NCBI GenBank assembly: GCA_913053915.1
Contig: CAJXGP010000091.1
Location: 1-7,327 of the forward strand
Source: an uncultured Ignavibacteriales bacterium
Lineage (GTDB): Bacteria > Bacteroidota > Ignavibacteria > Ignavibacteriales > Ignavibacteriaceae
Length of the DNA: 7,327 nucleotides
Reading direction: 5' to 3'
Below are positions 1 through 5,544 of this stretch, piece by piece. The first letter of the stretch is position 1. Every line of letters begins with the position of its first letter. The notes below the pieces were generated by a model. It searched no databases and was not told where the DNA came from. It saw nothing but the letters and a program-made list of their open reading frames with translations. The translations under genes were made by a program, and so were the position numbers.

Positions 1-623
1 CTAATTGCTTTTGCAACGGCTTCCGACTGAGAATGTACATGAAGTTTCTTATAAATATTGCGGAAATGAAATCTAACAGTTTCCACACTTATATAAAGCG
101 AATCGGCGATAGCTTTAAAGCTATTTCCTTCAACAAGTCCACTTAGGATTTCCTTTTCGCGTGGAGTTAAAAGATTTTGGGGTTTTTTAGAATCAACTTG
201 TTTTTTTTGCTGAAAGAAATCGATTACTTTTCTAGCTATATGCGAACTCATCGGTGCGCCGCCTTTATAAGCTTCTTGAATTGCCTCCAAAAGACGAGCC
301 GGGGGAGTTTTTTTTACCAGGTAACCACATGCGCCGGCACAAATTGCATCAAATACTAAATCGTTCTCTTCGTATACGGTTAATACTAATATTGTTAAAT
401 CATCTAATATGGCTTTAGCACGTTTAATACCTTCAATACCGTTCATACCCGGCAATCCTATATCCATCAATAAAACATCAGGATTTAATTTACTCAAATT
501 TTTAAGCATGAATTCACAATTGGAGAAAGCAGCTATACATTTATAGTCGTCTGTTCCCTCTATCAATATTTTTAAACCTTCGCGTATGGCATCATTATCT
601 TCAACAACAATTACACGGATCAT
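1..623 (-). CDS. NarL/FixJ-type response regulator (REC + LuxR HTH), 3' end cut by window edge
   Basis: Predicted cytoplasmic DNA-binding response regulator, the likely phosphate acceptor of the sensor kinase upstream. My translation begins MIRVIVVEDNDAIREG and stays open for 207 codons to the left edge. NarL-family proteins are usually about 205-220 residues, so only a few codons should be missing. Receiver domain, residues 1-120: acidic pair E8/D9, phospho-acceptor D54 in LLMDIGLPGMNG, switch T82 in LVLTVY, and K104 in GYLVKK. The LuxR-type helix-turn-helix, about 150-207, starts at LTPREKEIL, with recognition-helix region VETVRFHFRNIYKKL. All expected receiver residues are present, so it should be phosphorylatable. 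The ATG at 621-623 is preceded by a perfect AGGAGG. The gene follows the sensor by 81 bp on the same strand, which suggests one transcript. Target genes cannot be read from the sequence. Confidence 0.95.
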   Translation of the reverse strand, partial: MIRVIVVEDNDAIREGLKILIEGTDDYKCIAAFSNCEFMLKNLSKLNPDVLLMDIGLPGMNGIEGIKRAKAILDDLTILVLTVYEENDLVFDAICAGACGYLVKKTPPARLLEAIQEAYKGGAPMSSHIARKVIDFFQQKKQVDSKKPQNLLTPREKEILSGLVEGNSFKAIADSLYISVETVRFHFRNIYKKLHVHSQSEAVAKAI

Positions 624-628
624 AAAAA

Positions 629-634
629 CCTCCT
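629..634 (-). promoter_or_regulatory. Shine-Dalgarno site of the response regulator
   Basis: AGGAGG on the minus strand, 5 nt before the ATG at 621-623. It fixes the start codon and suggests that this organism uses canonical ribosome binding sites. Confidence 0.85.
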
Positions 635-704
635 AATTTAACTGCAATATACAAGAATTTAATATATTTATCAGAATTGCAATTATCCTAGAACCAGTAT
701 TTAA

Positions 705-3700
705 TTATAATATATTACCTATAAAATGAATTGTTGTTCCCTTTCCTATTTTTGACTTAATAAAAAGCTCGCCTCCGATTAATCTTGCTCTTCGCTGAAC
801 ATTTTCTAATCCATTTCCAGTCGATAATTTAGTTACATCAAAGCCGGAACCATTATCCGTTAAAATCATCTCCAATTTTTTCCCTCTTACAAAAGCATTG
901 AGAGATATTTCGGTGCATCCACTATGTGTAATACAATTGTTTATTCCTTCTTTAAATATTAAATAGAGATGTTGACGATGTTCCATCGAAAGAGATACTT
1001 TTTCGAGTGATTTTATATTTTCGGATCTAAATGAAATACTTGTATATGAAGATAGCTCGCTATAAGTATCCCGCAAACGGAGAATGAGATCATAAAGAGA
1101 ATCTCGTTTGGGATTTACAAGCCATACAATGTCACTCATGCTGTCTATAAGATTCCTCGAATTATTACTTATCATCCTCAAGTTTTTCATTATTTCGCTG
1201 TTACTCGATTTTAATTTTTTCGATATTACTTCACTTAAAATCGATATTTCAGTAAGGCTCGATCCAATATTATCATGAAGATCGGCTGCCAATTTTGTTC
1301 TGAATCTTTCTATTGCAAGAAGATTTCTAATCCTTGAAGTTATAAAAACAGCAATTATCCCACCGACTACAAGCAATGAGGTTAATATAAACCACCACGT
1401 TCTCCAGAAAGGAGGAAGAATTGTAACATTGATTGACGTTCCTATATTATTCCACACTCCATCGTTATTCGAACCGATCACCCTAAACGTATAATCGCCC
1501 GGGTCTAAGTTTGTATAAGTAATATACCTCCGATTCCCCGCAAAAATCCAGTGTTTATCAAATCCTTGCATCATATATTTATACTGATTTTTATTGGGAG
1601 CCGTAAAATCCAAAGCAGCAAATTCAAAGGAGAATACATTTTGATTATAACTCAATTCTAAATTATGTGTTTCGGTTATTGATTTTTTCAGAGGGGATTT
1701 TTTACCGCCTATTTTTACAGATTGATTAAAAATTTGGAAGCCTGTTATAACAATAGGTGGTATATGTTTATTATCTCTCAAACTAGAAGGATAAAAAGCA
1801 TTAGCTCCGTTAGTTCCGCCAAAGAAGAGTTCGTCATTTTTCCCTTTAAAACTTGCCCCCCAATAAAATTGATTTCCTTGTAAGCCGTCACTTTGAAAGT
1901 AATTCCTGAATGTTCCTGTTTTAGGGTTAAATCTAGACAAACCGTTATCGGTACTTGCCCACAAATTTCCGGCATTATCACCTAATATACCATAAACAAT
2001 ATTACTAACTAGTCCATCTTTTGCAAGATAATGAATAAACTTTGCATCTGCACTTTTTTTATTTTCTTGATCAAAAGTAAGTTCGTTTATCCCACCGCCA
2101 TAAGTACCGAACCATAAATTACCTTCTTTATCATCATAAACTGAAATTATGCGGTTATCACTTAGACTATTGGGATTATCCGAATTATGAAAATATCTTT
2201 GAAACTTCAACTTGCCATAGGGAGGTTTTAAAGGTACGGTGGAAAGGTCTATTTTATTCAAACCGTTCCACGTACCTACCCAAAGATTTCCGTTTTTGTC
2301 TTCTATTATACAAGATTGAATTTGATTACCACTAATACTGGTAGAATCATCTGGATTATTTATAAAATTATAAAATTTGTTTGTCTTCCTATATAGAATA
2401 TCCAATCCCAGGCCTGTACCGATCCAAAGTCTTCCATAAGAATCTTCATATATCGACTGTATGATATTATTGCTTAAACTGTGTGGGTTAGAATCATTAT
2501 GAGTAAAATGCTTAAATATTGCATGCTCAGGATGTTTATCCGAAGATTTAATCATTTTATTTAATCCGCCGCTCCAGGTTCCGACCCATAATTCTCCGGA
2601 TTTATCGCGATAAATCGATGTAACCGAATTATCGCTTAAGCTGTAAGGATCGTTTTTTATGTGGAGATAATGTGTATAATGGTCGGTTTTACCGTCATAT
2701 CTATTAAGCCCACCGCCTAATGTTCCAATCCATAAAATCCCGTTTTTATCTTGATAAATAGATCGAACCGTATTATAGCTTAAACTATTAGAATTTGCCG
2801 GATTATGTTGAAAATGCATAAATTTCGTTCTTTCTCTATCAAATTTAATTATTCCCCCATCCGCAGTTCCTATCCAAATAAGTCCGGAATTATCTTGATA
2901 AAGAGAAAGAACATTAGTATTACTCAATGTGGTTTTGTGGGAGCCGGTACGGCCTAAACTAATAAATTTTTTCAATTTTTTATTAAATTGATATAAGCCT
3001 CCACCCGTTGCTACCCAAAGTGTGCCGGTTTTATCTTCTAAAATTGAATTTATCCTTCCATTGTCCAAATTACTGGAAATATCCGCATTACTATAAAATC
3101 TTGTGAATTTTTTTTGTTTCCTATCAAATAAATTAAATCCATTGAGAGTACCTACCCAGAAATTTTTTGAATTATCCTCAAGCAATGAAAAAACAACATT
3201 ATTACTAATGCTGGAAGGATCATCCGGTTTATGGACAAAATGCTCAAACTTTCCTGTTAGATAATTAAATTTATCCAACCCTCCATCGGTACCGACCCAC
3301 AATACACCCTCATGGTCTTGATAAATATCAAGGACGATATTATCACTTAAACTGGAAGGATTTTTTGAATTATGTATAAAATGTATAAAAGTATTATTTT
3401 TTCGATCAAACTTATTTAATCCTCCGCCTTCAGTACCAACCCAAAGATTTCCATACGTATCTTCAAGAATTGTTCTTACGTTATTGCTGCTCAAACTAGT
3501 AGAATCGTTAGGATTGTTTTTATAATTAATAAATTTTTCAGTATTTCTATTAAACCTGCTTAAACCTCCGTTATTAGTACCTATCCATAACGTACCGGCT
3601 CTATCCTCATAAATTGTCCAAATAAAATTATCGGAAATAGAACTCGAATCATGAGGATCGTTTTTATATACGGTAAACTTATATCCATCATATTTATCGA

Positions 3701-3935
3701 GCCCATCTTCGGTAGCAAACCAAAGGAAACCTTCTTTATCTTGTAGAATACTATGAATTGTATTTTGAGATAAACCTTTATCACTCATAATATGTTCAAA
3801 GTTCATATCTTTCACCTGAGCATATAAAATTGAATCAGATAGAACAACCGGACAAAAAATTATAAATAAGATTAATTCAACAATGAAGATTGACTTGAAA
3901 TGATTTATATTTATTAATGAATAGCTTGCTTTCAT
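705..3935 (-). CDS. Two-component sensor histidine kinase: double beta-propeller, Y_Y_Y, TM, HisKA_3, HATPase_c
   Basis: Inner-membrane sensor kinase of 1076 residues with a large periplasmic sensing region. A signal peptide covers residues 1-40 (hydrophobic 15-32, likely cleavage after YAQ). Fourteen blade repeats of about 47-56 residues follow (about 45-715), thirteen with LWxGT-like motifs and the last reading LFFGGTNG. A Y_Y_Y domain spans about 770-840, and one membrane helix spans about 846-867. HisKA_3 has H887 in LAADLHDNIGSS. The ATPase domain has an N-box with E996 and N1000, D1027NGSG, the GNGLENVQRRA lid region and GKGT at 1064. The architecture matches the sensor half of Bacteroides hybrid two-component sensors, which bind glycan fragments, but no DNA-binding domain is fused; the separate NarL-type regulator downstream fills that role. 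The start has only a weak AGAAG ribosome site but gives a proper signal peptide. The ligand is unknown. Confidence 0.95.
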   Translation of the reverse strand: MKASYSLININHFKSIFIVELILFIIFCPVVLSDSILYAQVKDMNFEHIMSDKGLSQNTIHSILQDKEGFLWFATEDGLDKYDGYKFTVYKNDPHDSSSISDNFIWTIYEDRAGTLWIGTNNGGLSRFNRNTEKFINYKNNPNDSTSLSSNNVRTILEDTYGNLWVGTEGGGLNKFDRKNNTFIHFIHNSKNPSSLSDNIVLDIYQDHEGVLWVGTDGGLDKFNYLTGKFEHFVHKPDDPSSISNNVVFSLLEDNSKNFWVGTLNGFNLFDRKQKKFTRFYSNADISSNLDNGRINSILEDKTGTLWVATGGGLYQFNKKLKKFISLGRTGSHKTTLSNTNVLSLYQDNSGLIWIGTADGGIIKFDRERTKFMHFQHNPANSNSLSYNTVRSIYQDKNGILWIGTLGGGLNRYDGKTDHYTHYLHIKNDPYSLSDNSVTSIYRDKSGELWVGTWSGGLNKMIKSSDKHPEHAIFKHFTHNDSNPHSLSNNIIQSIYEDSYGRLWIGTGLGLDILYRKTNKFYNFINNPDDSTSISGNQIQSCIIEDKNGNLWVGTWNGLNKIDLSTVPLKPPYGKLKFQRYFHNSDNPNSLSDNRIISVYDDKEGNLWFGTYGGGINELTFDQENKKSADAKFIHYLAKDGLVSNIVYGILGDNAGNLWASTDNGLSRFNPKTGTFRNYFQSDGLQGNQFYWGASFKGKNDELFFGGTNGANAFYPSSLRDNKHIPPIVITGFQIFNQSVKIGGKKSPLKKSITETHNLELSYNQNVFSFEFAALDFTAPNKNQYKYMMQGFDKHWIFAGNRRYITYTNLDPGDYTFRVIGSNNDGVWNNIGTSINVTILPPFWRTWWFILTSLLVVGGIIAVFITSRIRNLLAIERFRTKLAADLHDNIGSSLTEISILSEVISKKLKSSNSEIMKNLRMISNNSRNLIDSMSDIVWLVNPKRDSLYDLILRLRDTYSELSSYTSISFRSENIKSLEKVSLSMEHRQHLYLIFKEGINNCITHSGCTEISLNAFVRGKKLEMILTDNGSGFDVTKLSTGNGLENVQRRARLIGGELFIKSKIGKGTTIHFIGNIL
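1790..3803 (-). repeat. Fourteen tandem propeller-blade repeats within the sensor gene
   Basis: The encoded protein repeats about every 48 residues (about 144 bp), each unit carrying the pattern SLS.N.V.SIY.D..G.LWVGT..GGL..F. The LWxGT-type anchors fall at residues 71, 116, 164, 212, 259, 306, 353, 401, 449, 503, 551, 607 and 658, with LFFGGT near 703. Spacing is regular at 45-48 except for larger blades ending at 503, 607 and 658 (54, 56 and 51). Fourteen units are what two seven-bladed Reg_prop propellers need. DNA copies are diverged, so this is an old protein-level repeat. Confidence 0.9.
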
Positions 3936-4102
3936 TATCTTCTGATTTTTGAAATAATATTTGGTCTTTTTTTATGTCGTTTCCACCGGATTCAGAATCA
4001 AACCCACACCGGTGAAAATTTATTCGTGGCATATTTCCATCGTTTTTTTCAGAAATAGAAATATTTTTGTAATATAATTTTAGACGCAATTCATGAGTAT
4101 TT

Positions 4103-4186
4103 TCTAAAAAGGTATTTTTCCGGTGAAAAAGTTTTGAATTTTGTTAATATTCACAATTTGAAAAAATTAGGAACTACCTTTTTAGA
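4103..4186. repeat. 12-bp perfect inverted repeat with 60-bp interior
   Basis: TCTAAAAAGGTA at 4103-4114 is matched exactly by its reverse complement TACCTTTTTAGA at 4175-4186. The interior contains a 16-bp dyad, TTGTTAATATTCACAA at 4141-4156, with one mismatched pair. There is no ORF inside. It could form a long AT-rich cruciform or leader hairpin, be a pair of operator sites, or be the remnant of a tiny non-autonomous element. No target-site duplication is evident. Confidence 0.55.
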
Positions 4187-4377
4187 TACACATCATTCAT
4201 TAATTTGTGAAAAGGATCAACTAAATCTAAACGCTCATTTTTTGTTCTGCTGTGATTGAACGGAACTAAGTAATTAATTCTATTTTTTCATATTGAATTC
4301 TTTAAAATTGTAAATGTAATTCCTAAATGCAATAGGAAAAATCGTATAGGATAAAAATTTGATTTAATAAATGCTAT

Positions 4378-4404
4378 TTGAGATTTTTACTTGAACGTTA
4401 TAAT
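4378..4404 (+). promoter_or_regulatory. Possible sigma70-like promoter, plus strand
   Basis: TTGAGA (4378-4383) and a perfect TATAAT (4399-4404) are separated by 15 bp, about two shorter than ideal. It would transcribe the small plus-strand ORF, or run convergently into the 3' end of the rhomboid gene. In AT-rich DNA such matches arise often by chance. Confidence 0.2.
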
Positions 4405-4445
4405 GGATATATCTCTTATCCCCAATAAAAAGAATCGGAAGACTC

Positions 4446-4628
4446 TTGTTTAACAATCTAAAACAAGTTGAGCAAATTGCAAATAGTTTGTATGCAATGA
4501 CCGCTGAAGAAATTGTCGTTAGCCTAAAATCATCACTAAAGTTGAATTTATTAGTTTATCATGGGTGTATTTACGTCGATTCCTTTATCTGTGTAAATCA
4601 GTGTTTATCAGATATTAAAGTTTTTTAG
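4446..4628 (+). CDS. Doubtful small ORF, 60 codons, TTG start
   Basis: The only plus-strand ORF that lies outside the four genes. It starts at TTG and reads LKQVEQIANSLYAMTAEEI early on, a plausible soluble amphipathic-helix composition. Its C-terminal part (SFICVNQCLSDI) comes from the degenerate tandem repeat at 4587-4616 and looks like translated non-coding sequence. In favour: GGAAG lies 4 nt before the TTG, and TTGAGA/TATAAT lie 15 bp apart just upstream. Against: short, non-ATG start, opposite to every neighbour, and the same frame is open for 14 codons before the TTG with no ATG. It may be a fragment of a decayed gene. I do not recognise the family. Confidence 0.2.
   Translation: MFNNLKQVEQIANSLYAMTAEEIVVSLKSSLKLNLLVYHGCIYVDSFICVNQCLSDIKVF
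4587..4616. repeat. Degenerate 10-bp tandem repeat, three units
   Basis: ATCTGTGTAA, ATCAGTGTTT and ATCAGATATT follow each other directly. The sequence resembles the 'atctgtgtaaatc(t/c)gtgt' type of intergenic repeat that, from memory, recurs in Bacteroidota-group genomes; only one short run is seen here. Confidence 0.4.
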
Positions 4629-4663
4629 TAAAAAATTTACGGAGTCCGGAGTTAAATATGAGA

Positions 4664-5311
4664 TTAATTAAACGGAGGTTCACGATCGTAAGAAATCTCC
4701 AGCTTAACATCATCATCTATTTCTTCATCTTCCCATTCATATCTTTTATACGGATCTGATTTTCGAAAAATAAAAGCACAAACAATTCCGGTAAGTGACC
4801 CGAACAAATGATACTCCCATGAAATACCATCGTTCTGAGGGATTATACCTATTACTAAACCTCCATATAGAAAAGTAACTATAAGAGCTAAAGCTATTGA
4901 TCCGGTATCCCTTTTAATTATTCCGCTAAAAAATATGAATGTTACAAATCCATAAACCATTCCGCTTGCACCAATATGATAAGCCGGTCTGCCGACTAGC
5001 CAGACAAAAACTCCCGGTATCAAGTAAACGGAAATAAAAACTTTGGCTGCAGCTTTTCTATAAAAATAAAACATTCCTGTTCCCAAAAAAAATAATGGAA
5101 TGGAGTTGGATAACAAATGTTTGACCCCCGCATGTATTAACGGTGCGGTAAATATTCCGATTAGACCGCTTAACTTGCGCGGATATACTCCAAATACATA
5201 TAAATTCAAATGGAATAACAAACCGGTTAAAAGAATTAACCAAAGTAGAATTATAAAACCGGTAGAAACACTTAAACTATAAATAAATTTCTTTTTTTCT
5301 TCACTCATCAT
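4664..5311 (-). CDS. Rhomboid family intramembrane serine protease
   Basis: Integral membrane protease predicted to cut transmembrane substrates within the bilayer. Numbered from an in-frame TTG at 5323, it has six hydrophobic helices at roughly 14-38, 67-88, 93-111, 117-135, 141-162 and 168-187. The Ser-His dyad is S120 in HIGASGMVYG (helix 4) and H172 in EYHLFGSLTG (helix 6). H69 and N73 (HLLSN, helix 2) match the HxxxN that shapes the oxyanion hole in GlpG. The GVYPRKLSGL...PLIH segment before helix 2 is typical of bacterial rhomboids. After helix 6 comes a soluble tail, about 188-219, rich in Asp/Glu (EWEDEEIDDD). I prefer the ATG at 5311 or the adjacent ATG at 5308, which has GGGA 6 nt upstream, over the TTG at 5323. 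It lies 233 bp after the amidase, so it probably has its own promoter. Substrate unknown. Confidence 0.93.
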   Translation of the reverse strand: MMSEEKKKFIYSLSVSTGFIILLWLILLTGLLFHLNLYVFGVYPRKLSGLIGIFTAPLIHAGVKHLLSNSIPLFFLGTGMFYFYRKAAAKVFISVYLIPGVFVWLVGRPAYHIGASGMVYGFVTFIFFSGIIKRDTGSIALALIVTFLYGGLVIGIIPQNDGISWEYHLFGSLTGIVCAFIFRKSDPYKRYEWEDEEIDDDVKLEISYDREPPFN

Positions 5312-5544
5312 GTTTCCCAACAAATCTATATTTTACTGAAAGTGATTCTTTTTCTAGAAATATTATCGTTAAAAGGATTACTTTTTAATCAATGTTTAAT
5401 GAAAGTAGAAAAAGGTTTATCAAAGGATTTAATCTTTGCTTAATGTCTTCAATTTAAATGCATGTAAACCGTCTTGAAGTAATCGCTCCTTTCAAATTTT
5501 ATATTTATAAAGTCAAATTCTATTCATCAGAAATGGAATTATTC
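5312..5544. other. Gap between amidase and rhomboid with small dyads
   Basis: AT-rich spacer likely to hold the rhomboid promoter. It contains a perfect 10-bp palindrome TTTCTAGAAA at 5351-5360 and a weak hairpin at 5369-5388 (TTAAAA arms). A second small hairpin, CAAAG/CTTTG, lies within 5420-5437 and is followed on the minus strand by a modest T-rich stretch, too weak and distant to call as the amidase terminator. Confidence 0.45.

Larger units (their letters stand above)
3936..4663. other. 728-bp gap between rhomboid and sensor genes, no convincing gene
   Basis: This gap lies downstream of the rhomboid and upstream of the sensor, so it must hold the sensor promoter and leader. I see no RNA gene and no well-supported coding region. 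It contains a thrice-repeated CACCGG-type motif near the sensor (3980-4129), a 12-bp inverted repeat (4103-4186) enclosing an imperfect dyad, a possible plus-strand promoter followed by a 60-codon ORF (4378-4628), and a degenerate 10-bp tandem repeat (4587-4616). No T-tract hairpin that would terminate the rhomboid transcript was found. The mix of small repeats and orphan ORF pieces fits either a regulatory region or a decayed gene. Confidence 0.7.

Noticed and set aside
177..359. 60-codon plus-strand ORF
   Set aside because: Lies entirely antisense to the response regulator, whose receiver and linker sequence is well conserved there.
643..681. TGCAAT/ATTGCA inverted repeat between sensor and regulator
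   Set aside because: Arms are 6 bp with a 27-nt AT-rich loop and no T-tract, too weak for a terminator or attenuator.
1778..1981. 67-codon minus-strand ORF
   Set aside because: Out-of-frame shadow of the propeller coding region. A similar one at 3581-3784 was rejected for the same reason.
1790..3803. Regular approximately 144-bp DNA periodicity considered as a repeat array or CRISPR-like locus
   Set aside because: It is coding: the period is the 48-residue propeller blade, copies are diverged, and the reading frame is continuous.
3877..4089. 70-codon minus-strand ORF overlapping the sensor start
   Set aside because: Overlaps the signal peptide codons in another frame, lacks a ribosome site, and its sequence matches nothing I recognise. 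The sensor frame is clearly the real one.
4628..4640. GTAAA/TTTAC hairpin beside a T-run as the rhomboid terminator
   Set aside because: The T-run is on the wrong side for minus-strand termination and the stem is only 5 AT-rich pairs.
5058..5282. Two 60-codon ORFs overlapping the rhomboid gene, one on each strand
   Set aside because: Both overlap conserved rhomboid helices in other frames and show no family features.
5420..5437. CAAAG/CTTTG hairpin as an amidase terminator
   Set aside because: The stem is only 5-6 bp and AT-rich, more than 100 bp past the stop codon, and the following minus-strand tract is interrupted by C residues.
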